Made by a program: the position numbers and the translations under genes
Source of the DNA: Psococerastis gibbosa
Taxonomy: Eukaryota > Arthropoda > Insecta > Psocodea > Psocidae
Assembly: GCA_963971405.1 (NCBI GenBank)
Contig: OZ020492.1
Location: forward strand, 18,754,204-18,818,203
DNA length: 64,000 nucleotides
Reading direction: 5' to 3'
Notes under the pieces: model-generated
The model's input: the letters and a program-made list of their open reading frames with translations, nothing else
Database searches by the model: none
What the model was told of the DNA's origin: nothing
In this document: positions 22,901 to 34,900 of the stretch, in pieces
How the letters are laid out: each line of letters opens with the position of its first letter
Position numbering within the stretch: the stretch's first letter is position 1

Positions 22901-25900
22901 TCATGTACTTGGTCATTGAGACCACCGAAATAGCAGCAGCAGGATGCACAGTGTTTATATTGTTCACTTAGTTTTTAACACAAATAATCTGATTCCAACA
23001 TGAAGCACTGTGATTTCACAAGATACGCCAACATCTCGAATTGCATACATATATATATATTGCATATGTGTCGCTGAAATTAAAATCCGACCAAAAGAAT
23101 GAATTGTCTACAGTTGAATGGGAAGAATGATGGTGTTGGGCATGAACAAGGCGACATTTTCAAAGTGAAAGGGGTTTATTACAATCCGGCACGCTATTCT
23201 AAAGGACAGGTGATTTTGTGACTGAGCTAATTATTGTCGGTCCTTGGATTTCATTTCATTCAAAAATATAGCTGTTTCGTTTTTAGAAAACGACTGTGAG
23301 AATGACGAAGGAAATTCCAATGGAGACGCAACCTTCATCAGAGCGAGGCTACAATCCCAAGCTATGGTAAAAGGTATATGTAGTTTTACATACCTAAACC
23401 GGGTAAATTCAGCTACACAAAAGCAGTTACATACTGCCCAATAAGCATTAGTTCATTTATGCTGGAAAGGCGGTAGGAAAAAAAACTATGGAGCGTGCAA
23501 TCGAATGACGTATACGATCGTCAGTACGCGGAATTCAAGCTATCAGTAAGGCACAACATGCTTCCAGAAGTGGAAGGTTAAAAAAAAAAAGCTCATATAT
23601 CTTAGATAACGCTTGAGACTCTCTCCGGTCTTATAATGGTGACGACAATGGATCCCCTCCCCCCCTCTTCTTCTCTCTATATAATAATACAATATGTTAG
23701 TTCTTAAGGTTAGCATGAAAAGAAGACTTTATAGTCTTATTGTTCGCCTTTGTTTTGTTTTTATTCAATAAAGTCGTTTTCAATTCAATTCAATTCATTC
23801 AATTATATTCGAGAAAATTTAAATTAAATACCAAAGGCAAAGTTCCTCGGCGTACCGATAGACAGTAGTCTGGCCCGGTCAGCGCATTTGGAAGCGAAAA
23901 AAATTGGTTGTCTGTAAGTCGGTTGTAAAGTCGGTTTACGGACGATAGTTTTACGTGACAACGCCTAAATTACTAAATCTTACATAAATAATGTATGGCT
24001 GGACAGAGAAAGAAATGTAGAAAAGCCCTTAAGTAGTTTGAATTTTTGACGTGACACCGTCTAATAAATCGATGAGCGCTGGCTGGAACACTTTCAACAA
24101 AAATCGGCATCTTTCGGCCGCGCTATTATCAATTTAAAAAATTCAAACTACTTAAGGGCTTTTCCATATTTCGTTCTGTTTCCAGCCATATATTATTTAT
24201 GTGAGATTTAGTAATTTAGGCGTTGTCACGTTAAACTATCGTCCGTAAACCGACTTTACAACCTACTAACAGACTACCGATTTTTTAAATAGATAATAAC
24301 GCGGACGAGAGGCCGATTTTTGTTGAAAATCGTGCGCAACCCCCTGGCGTTCCACACCCCCAATGCCAAACCCCTTGCTTGATCACCACAAATAAAGAGG
24401 AAGAATAAACGAAGACATGGGTATAATTTAAATTAAGATCGGCCTTCTACATCTGCCCAAAAAATTGCTTTAAACCCGCCTATGCAATTCAAATGGGATT
24501 GCTGGAAATGACTTTTTTCGCGTCATTTTTTACTAATTTTGTGTTCCACTCGTGTTTAAGGGGTGAAGGGATAAATTTGAAACTATGTATTTATACTCGT
24601 TTGAAACCTTAACTTAGCTGCTTCTAATGAGACATTAAAACCTCATTTTGCAGGTTGCGGAATTTTTTTACTCTATGCATGCAAATTGAAAAGTACCCTT
24701 TGAACCTGTATTTCCGCCGAAACATGGATGGCTCATACACTCTCCTGACCCTGAACGAAGAGACGGATAGTAAAACTGAATATATGCCTGGAAGGAGTAA
24801 GAAAGGTGGAAAAGAACTAAATTAGTTTTCAAATTGATATTAACACCCCCAAAAACGAGGCCGAACAAGGCCTATTTTTTATAAAAATCGGCAAATTTGG
24901 GCCGAATTCGGGCGCACCTCCTCACGTTTCCTCCCCCCCCCCCCATAGTCGAATTCCTGGCCCTATTACAACAAATATAGCATGGCCTGAAAGAGGAAGA
25001 ATAGACGAAGACATGGCTATAATTTAAATTGAGGAGATAGCCATAGGCCTTCTACATCTGCCCAAAACGTTGCTTTAAACCCGCGTAACGGATGAGCTTC
25101 TCCTACATGCACCTAGCATTCCAGCCAGCGCTCATCGATGTATTAGACGTCACGTCAATAAGGAAGGCAATAAATAGTTATTGGATGTTACGTTCCACGG
25201 TTCGCAAGACATAGGGCTTGTCAACTAAAATAGTCTACTGGCTCAATTTAACTGTAGTTTGTCATGCTGTGGGCTGCGGGTGTGTAGTGTGGTGGAAAAG
25301 GCGCAGCAAGTGACGATGCTAAACAGACTGAACTGACTTTAATGAAGACGTGTATCGAAATTACTGGTGCTTTTAATTTCACAAAAGATTATTCGCATAC
25401 AAGCAATTCAATAAATGTATCCGAATAACCTCTTCAGTCGGCTCTGTAGGTAATACCCGATCGCATGATGTGTAGAGACAATCTACCACTATGCCATCGA
25501 AGTCCTTCTGCTCCAACTGCAGCATCAGAAGTTCTGGTTAACATCCCACCATTACGTATCTTCGACGAAAATGAAGCTATTCCAACAATACAAAGGATAG
25601 ATGCGGCAAGATCGTTAAATCAAAAATCCCTAGGAATAAGTTATATAGCAGGGCTCCAAAGCTTTAAAGACGAGGTACTGCTGATGCCAGGCGACCGTGT
25701 CACGAAGGAATTGATATTAACGACAGTGAAATCTGTAGTAACAGCACGAGAAGAATTTCCGGATGGGTTCCCTTCTTCCTTGAATATAAATCAGATTATA
25801 CAGATGAGTAGCTTCTCAACGTGAGGGCGGCGCAGACGCTATACCTCTGGGTGAGTAGGCCACTGTCTTCCAAGCTGAATGGCCGAACACGCGGCTCTGT

Positions 25901-28900
25901 GGCACTGTTATGAATTAGAGGACCATGAAGTTGTAATTCGCTCGGATAGTCAAGCGGCAATTATGGCAATGGCTAATCCATTGGTAATATCGGGTAGTGT
26001 GCGGGACTGCGAGATAGCGTGTTCGGTTGTGTCGCAGAAGAACGAGGTGCACCTTCTGTGGGTCCCAGGACACTCCGGAGAGGAAAGAAACGAAAAGACA
26101 GATGAGCTTGCCAGAGATGGATCGGCCAGGATTTTATGCGCAGCCATTCCCGTTCTTCTTGTGCCGTGGGCGGCTGTAAAATCCACTCTCTCAAATAGGT
26201 TACGATGCAAGTTTTCGGAATTGAGGCAGAGGAAAGGTGGATTGAGTCACACAAAACGATGTATAAGTGGTCAAAATGCGAAGTTCACCCAAGATCGTGG
26301 TGCAGGGGAACCCCGTGGTGTACATTAGTCCTACAGCTATAATTGTAGCAAACTTTGCTAAACAACTGATTTTGTAGTCGCATTGCCCTTGGCAGTTCCA
26401 TGGGCCATTGAGGCCTAAGTCCATCGCCAATACATTATTTACTACTACTACCCTAATGTTTGATGTCGCAATGAAAGTAAAACTCACTTTTGGACTGGGC
26501 TGCAATACGTTCAGCCTTAACACCGACGTCGGAATGAGCGTCATGCGGGTAGCTAGGAAGAGAACCACTGTGCATCCCACCTGGACTGGGCATATGTTCC
26601 AATGGTGCTGCTGGAATCAAAGAGTAAACGGTTATTAAAGATTATACCACCAATATATTGCAATACAACGGAATAAAATAATTTAAAAATAAAATATAAT
26701 TATCACTGGGCTATGAACACTTAGCTTAAAATCCTGCTAGAAAGGACTGAGCATAATATAATACTGTATATTTTCTACGTGGTGCTATACAAAGTTTCAC
26801 CGTAATTTATATGTTTATTTTAGTTTTATCTTCGATGCAACCCACAATATAGCATGAAAAGCATACTCTTAAAATAAACGCCTGAAGTCCAATGAAGAAG
26901 ATGACGAAAAAATGGCAGTAGTATTGATGTGTAACGTCATAAATCTTTGTGAATACGTGGGGGAATACTGTTTATTGATTAAAAGTCTTTGTTCACTGAC
27001 TGTGTAATAAAAATACATAAATTAAGCTTCAGGTAGCCTTGTAGCCTTCTCCATACGAATCTCTTCGATAATACCGGTCAATTCCGAGGTAAGGACATTA
27101 GGAAATAAAGACGTGACATCAAAATTTGTTTACAAATGTCCCTACCTCGAAATTGGCAGGTATTATCGAAGAGATGCTTATGGGAAAGGGAGTACCCTAC
27201 GTTATTATAACTGAAACATGCTTCTTAAATTGTGTTCAGATCAAAATTATTATCAGTTTAATAATACCCTCTACGTTCAGCTATTTGGCCCAGTAATGGG
27301 ATCTTCTTTGTCCGCACTTTTAGCGGACATTTTTGGGGGTTCTCATCGACAATTAGACAGTTTTATTAATATATTAAATGACCTCCACCCTAGTATCAAA
27401 TTTACAATTGAATTTGAAGTCAATAACGCCTTGAACTTCCTTGGCCTCACCATCACTAGATCGGATACTGCCCTTCTTCTTAAGATTTTAAGGAAACCAA
27501 CGCATACAGACACAATGATTCCAGTGATGTAACACCATGCCCCTTCTCATAAGACTGCTGCTTTCCACGCGATGGCTCACATGTTATGCAACGTCACCTT
27601 GTCAGAAGAAAACTTCAGGGAGGAAAAGAGCATCATTCTGAACATCGGCAAAAACAACGGATTCAGTGACAAAGATCATAAGGAATCATGGATTGAAAAA
27701 CATTGCTCGACATACATCTACGCAGGCCAGGATGTGATGATGGACGAACGCCGCTACGTGAAGATCCCATATATAGGCCAGATTAGTATGAGGATAGTTA
27801 GATTGTTAGAATAGTACACTAATAACAAAGTTTCATACACCTGCGCTCCTAATCTCAGTTATTGTGGACCAGTTGCGTCTTTACAATTTTATATTTAGAA
27901 GTACGATATGCTCAAGTTCCACGAAGTAACTCAATCATAACGAGGTAATTTTTGTAGGCCCACCGTATTGGATGTCTATACGGAAGTTCACCATTCACGG
28001 CGTAATCAGGCCATTTTATATTGTGTATCTCAAACCTGACAAATAATCAATCTAAGGTTAATTAAAATTTGCAGGCCTAGCATCAGTTAATTAACTCTCT
28101 TACCATGGGAATAGGAAGCTAGCAGCCCGTTGACACTGGTGTGAGGGGTGAGTCCACTCTGTGCCAATGCATGCAAACTCTCCGCATGATTCCGAAGAAC
28201 ATTAATGGCATCGTCTAATCTCTCCTCCATTCGCGTTTCCTGCGATAAAATAAGACAATAAATATTTTGCCGCTAACGATTATAACTACTTTTTTTCATA
28301 ATTTATAGATTTCCTATTTGAAAAATTCTAGATGAGTCCAATTCTAATTGTGCATGAAAGCACTTAATACCTATTTCAATACTTCTACAACTCTATGTTC
28401 ATATGCAATTTAAGAGAATGCCTAGTTTTGTAGGTCATAACGTTTTTCTTTGCTTTTTTTTAAATTGGGGTACAGGTGTTACCTGTGTGCACTTAAGCCT
28501 ATTGGCCTATTGTGCCCCCTACAACAAAGTATCAACATCACTTTGCCGAGGCCTATCTCCCTCAGGAGAGCCAGGATCTTGAGGGGATAGGTACGTTACG
28601 GACGTCCAATTGTCATTCCAGTTCAAGTTAATTTTGTGGTTAAGTACGATAGAGAAAAAGTAGAAAGGCAAAGTTGGTCAGTCTGACTGATCCAACATTG
28701 TTGATTTAACTGTCCGACCGCATCGGACAATGTGGCACTTCGTGGGGCAGACTGTCAACCATTAACCATTAATAACGAACATAATTTGCGGAGAACCCCT
28801 CAATACAAGAAACTTGTCGAAGAACGCATCTTCACCAGCTTTTAGCCAATTACAAACCACAAAATTATACAAATGGCTAAACTATATTAAAAAATTAAGC

Positions 28901-31900
28901 TGGTGAATACTAGAGATTGATAACATAACAGCAATCGGTGGGGTACATTCTCGAAGTCTTCCAATTTTGTGACGGCTTCTTCTAAAAATTGATCTACAAT
29001 ATCTGCGCCAGCATCATCTCATATCAGCGGCGTTAATTTGAAGTCAGCCTACTCATACAACTGAAATTAGTGGATTTAGAAAAAACTGGACTTGACAGGA
29101 TTCGAACCCACGATCTACGCCTTACCGCTAGACGACGCCCCCGTTCGGCGTAGACCATGGGTTCGAATTCCGGCAAGTCTAGTTTTTTCTAAATCCTCTA
29201 ATTTCCGTTCAACCTAAGTTAGTTTAATGTCAGTGTTATACACCGTATAATACTGCAATATATTGAATAAATACTCATACAACGCATGTACTTCAAAAGC
29301 CACTAGGCTTACTACTGTACAAACCAAACGTTGAAGGAACTACTTTAAAAGGTGCATGCATTGTATGCAACGGTTTATACTTAAGTATCTATCCTGCCGT
29401 ATTGGCAGTATGTTCTTTAATCAATGATACCATATTGAGTAGGTTAAGGGTAAGGGACTAATAGCACCATAACTAAAAAAAATTGTACTTACTGTTACCC
29501 CTTCGGTCTGATGCTGAAGGAAACCAGCAATAATAGCATCGTCCATCAGAGTCTCCTGCTCAGCTACACTCTGTTATTGAAGCAAACATAAAAATGAGCA
29601 AAAATAACATACAAATAGAAAATAAAAGTAAAACGGACACACATATAGTGCAATAATGAAAGTGCCAGGTGGTCTTCTTAATCTTAGGTAAACATCACAG
29701 ATATGCGACCCTTGTTGTGTAGTTTCAGACAGGTACCTGACCTGTCAGCACTTAAATTGCTTAGCAGTGGCGCATCCACACGTAGCGCCCTGGTTCACAA
29801 AGTAATAAGACCACCTGGCAAGAGCTTAACACATTCAGTTCAAGCAAATAAAAAATGGTTTATGCTTTTTCGAAAAAATATACATACAACAAAAACAGAA
29901 ACACTTAGTTGCAAGAGAAGGAAAAACGAGTTATGGATTCAAACGATCTCCTCGGCTAACCTAACTGAACAAGTCTTCGAGCTTACCGTTTTTGCTTTCC
30001 AATTTATACGTAGTATAAGGAAAGCTTTGTGATGGTCGAAATTTTCGATTCTGAGATTTCAACGGATTTACACGTTTTGAGGTCCCAGGAACCCAAAAAA
30101 GTGGTTTTTACGAAATGTCTGTCTGTGCATCGATTTCTGGGCAAACTACTCGGTCGATTTGGATGAAATTTAGCATGTAGGTTTACAAAAATCATACCTC
30201 GGGACCATTTTTTTTTATTTTGGGCCAACTCAATTTTCTCAAAAAACTCCAAAAATAAACGTCTAAAAAAATTATTTCTCAAAAACGGCTCCAACGATTT
30301 CTTTTAAATTCTCATATATTGTAGTCGTCATTACTGTTGAAAAAATGCGGGGGGTCACTTGCCCCTTGATACTTTGCTTCTGGGGGTAAAAAAATAAAAA
30401 TAACTAAATTTTAATGAAAAATGACTAAAAAATAATTTTTCTGCGAAACCTTTCTATCGATGATTTCTACCTTCAGGCATGTTTTAGGTGTTAAATTGAG
30501 TAACGAAACCGGATAGGTCGCTTTCCCAAAAAAATATTTGGTTTGGCAAAAAAAAAAAATATTTTTTGAAAAAATGATAGAAAATTCGCGCTCAAATGCA
30601 TTACGTGCCCTGCCATTATTGCTGTGTGGTAATTAATGTGTTTGTCTGACCTATCTAGAATTCATCTCACTTTCAGTGACGTCAGGTGGACAACCCCCCC
30701 CCCCCCCCCCCCCCGACATATAGGAAATTTAACCACTGGAAAATTATTTACCATGAAATTACTCATTTTCTGTCTCTACTAATGTTGATAAATTGGAAAG
30801 CATGTTCGAGTAAACTCGGACCGGTTCTTTTATCTTGGGGTAACGCAGTTTTGAGGGGTTTTATTCTCAAAAAACTCCAAAAATAAACGTCTAAAAAAAT
30901 TATTTCTCATAAACAGCTGCAACGACTTCTCTTAAATTCACATATATTGTAGTAGTTATTAATGTTAACAAAACGCGGTGGGTCACTTGCCCCTTGATAG
31001 TTTGCTTCTAGGGGTCAAAAAATAAAAATAATTAAATTTTCATGAAAAATGACTAAAAAATATTTTGTCTGCGGAACCATTGCATCGATGATTTCTACAT
31101 TCAAGTACGTTGTAGGTGTTAAATAGAGTAACAAAACCGACTAGGCTGCATTCCCAAAAAAGATTTGATTTTGTGCAAAAAATTATTTTTTGACGAAATT
31201 ATGGAAAATTTACGCTCCAATACATTGCCATTATTACCATAGGAAAATTATTCACAATGAAATTACTCATATTATCTATCTACTAATTGATAAATTGGAA
31301 AGCATGTTCGTTTAAACTCGGACCGGTTCTTTGTACAAAGGCTTATTAAATTATCTATTTTAACAATAAATGGACTTAGGTTGAGTGAAGTGAACATGAT
31401 GCCCGGGTAAGGTATATCATATCGTAAGATCCACCGGATTCAACTATTTCTTAATCGTAGATTTCGGGTATAATGTCCGAAGGAAGCTACCTCGTCAGCC
31501 TAAAGTCAGTTTAGATTAAAAATTGATATTTAAAACTGTTATAAAATAAAGCCATAATAGTCAGATAGAAAACATTCTCTAATAAGCAACATCATCACAT
31601 CATGCACAGAAAAATAGATGCAATATTATACAAACCATATGTAACGCCCTGTGCTCGGGACCATGCGATGAGAAACTGTGATGGGCATGAGGTGGCGGAG
31701 AACTAACAGGTGTACTGGGATTCGAACTATAACTGGACACACTTTGATCGGTAGGATATATCTGAAATTTATTGCAACAATATTTAATTCAGGAGGTGAA
31801 TACTAATTTCTACTCATTTACCTAGGTATATGGCCCAACAGGCTTTGATGGGCTTAGGGCCTTAGGCTATTATTTTTGAGCGACTTATTATAGCGACAGA

Positions 31901-34900
31901 CTCACTGGTCTAGTGAACAACGACGGCATTATTGGTATATTTTCCGCATGAATTCTGGCTGGTGGCAAACAGATGCACGTTCTCAATGTCAACCCACACC
32001 GGTTACAAGTTGCAAGGGACAACCTGAGCCATGCGCTTACCATCGACACATTGTTACATACGTGAATACGTGATTAACCAAGTTCATTTGCGAGTTTGGT
32101 TAGGCTACATAGTTTGTCAAGATAAGACTTGTAGCAACGGAGATAAGTTAGCACCGGCTGGTAATTTAAAATTTACTCTTCTGATCCATTCTTTTTTTAT
32201 TTTAATATTTTCGCTACTGTTCTCCGAAGTCATTTTCAGTGTTGGCCAAGAGGAAATGTCCTCCTATTCTAGGCTATGAGTAATATATGCCATCCTGATC
32301 AAAATATACCAACCTTTGCCGGCCACATTGTTTACTTACCGAGGCCAGAGCTTTGCCTAATGTATCACCAGAAGTTTGGGAGTGTGGAGCAGTCGGATGC
32401 GGAGAATGCCCTCGGAAACTAGACATGGGCGGCAGACCCGGGGGTCCCGCTGGAGACGGTGCCATAGGCGCAGCGCTGCCAAGAACAGGGGTTGTCACGT
32501 CACCAACGTGCTGATTGGGAGATATGGCACTGTAACCCTGCACATTAAATGACTGTTATGATAAAAAAATTTCGGCAACAATGTCGAGTACACACACTGA
32601 TTTACGTATATTATTATAATCACTGTTTAAAATATACCCCGTGGTACGAACCCTAACGCTAAGCAGCGGAACTTATTATTAGTTATGTATCTATTTCAGT
32701 GTCCGATTTTTCCAATACCTCTTAGCCCCAGGGCTAGGGCCCCCATGCACTGGAAAAAATTAAAAATATTCATTAGTTTAAAATGAGTAAAAGCCTACTA
32801 TTTTGCTCCAGAATTTTAGAAAATTTCCGCACAGACACCCTTGATTTCTTGAGAATTCTCCATCATTAAATAAATTAATTAATTGTAGAATATGAAAGAA
32901 AATAAAAAATAAAAAATAAAAAATGTCTTTATTTTCCATATGGGCGAATTTCAGGCCTTCCGGCCCACTCTTACAATTAACCACTTATGTATATTTAATA
33001 TCACGGGAGGACAGACAGACGGATTTAGTGAATTGCTATAAGTGTATACGTACCAATTCATGGACACCATGCATGGGTGGCGGAGGGTAAGAAGGCTGAT
33101 TTAGGTGGGTACCAGAGTAACCAGGATGGCCGGTCGGGTAGGAATTTCCATGCAGAGGCGCGTGCGTACTTGCAGGACCCCCACACCAGGTGTCACCACC
33201 AGCGCCACTGCTGGTTGTTCCATTCCCCTCTAGAGAAACAAAAAAATAAAAAATAAACAATCAATACTATATTCATATACTATTGTATTTCATTAATATC
33301 CAGTCCTTGTTTAATAGTCATACGTTAAGTGCTAATCTGACATCCCCACTACACGTTTTTTTTACAAAGGCGAATTTCTCATGAAATATATGAAATAGGG
33401 TACCACGAAAAATCGGAATCCGGTGGGAACCCACACCCAGCTTAGAACTTATACCCGACGACAAGACTAAAATGCAACTATCTAATTGAACAAGTTTGCG
33501 TGCTCCCCCCCCCCTCCCCCCGTGAAGGCAAATCTTTGTTTGACTATCAATAATTTTGAGACGAAATTGACTTGTTTGATGACGAGGCACCCTCCTTAGG
33601 TCATTATATACGAAATAAGGTATCAAGAAAAAAATGAAACCACTGAGACACAAACCCTCGTTCTACGCCTTATACTAGGCATAACTGTTCCAGTCCCACC
33701 AGATTCAGCAGTTTTTTTCCTGATAATCGTGCATACAATTCGTCGGATGTCATAACGGAGCTAAGGGGAAGAAGACTTCAATGGCTTGACAGGTGCAAAG
33801 CATGGAAGCGTCTAGGGCCGCCAGCGCCAGACGGGTATAGGAAGCTGAGCTTCACCAGTGTAGGCCCCTTAGTAGGTCACGCCTCAGACGGTCTGACCAG
33901 GCAGCACGGCATGTCCGATCGGCAGCCCTGAACGAGACGGGATAGAGAGCAGCTGCTGAGGACCAGGCAATCTGGTGGGGTATTGTACGAGCGGCCTACA
34001 GTCCCTTCGGGCGGAGTGCCACCTTAAGTCAAGGAAAGTATTGGTTCGGATATACCTAGTAATGTCATAAGAAGGTTGCCTTTTAAACCAAAAGTCAATT
34101 TCGTATACATAGTATATATATCCGGCACCACCACCGTTTGCAATACGATTGCAGATAAGGCAGCTGCCACACTAGTTCCTGCATATTTGTTAGAGCAACC
34201 CCACTCACACATTTTGTACTAAGTTGAATTTCGCAGGAAATATTCATTCATCGTAGAGCAATAAAAATATTATTCTACAAGATATGGGGCTGTCACGAAC
34301 ACGGATTGGCTGCAATAGTCAAAATGGCTTTGTACAAAAAGCATATTATGATAAGGAAGGAATTTGGAATCTGTGGCTAATCGGTGATAGTGACAGCCCC
34401 ATATCAAGTACCTATGTAATTTTTATAACTCTACAATGAATATTTTTTGTGAATTTAGACGTACAAAAAACGAATGGCTAGTGTGTCCGATTTGCTCATA
34501 AGTGACGTTAATACCTAACTTAGTAAGTCCATTTTTTGGAAATAATAAATAAAGAATGACTTAATGTTCTACTACCTAACTTAACTTTGTAATGATTAAG
34601 GGGTTGGTAACGTACGAGAAGCATTTTTGAGTGAAACACAAGAGGAATAAAAGCACAAATTCATTTTGAAATAAAATAGAAGAGTGCTGAACCACTCAAT
34701 AAATTCGGTTCCATATTAAAAGAAAACATGGATAGTAAACGGCGCTTAAAAAGTAATCACAAATTGTTGCTGTTGGTATAACATAGCGGCATTTTAGGCT
34801 AATTCGTCACCGGAAGGGGGGGGGGGGAATGTCGTCATCATCATCATCACTGGATGACTCATTTCCCTCATATCCTACTGTTCCTTCAATGGTTTCGATG

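Noticed and set aside
25950-26254. Minus-strand ORFs of 86 and 93 residues
   Set aside because: Shadows of the LINE RNase H frame on the plus strand.
26200-26638. ORFs of 126 (-) and 76 (+) residues
   Set aside because: They overlap da exon 8 but extend past its donor; only 26488-26610 is supported as coding.
30004-30294. 96-residue ORF rich in K/S, recurring at 49100-49327 and 54734-54937
   Set aside because: Recurs because it lies in the H1 repeat; the frame is not conserved between copies, so it is not a protein family.
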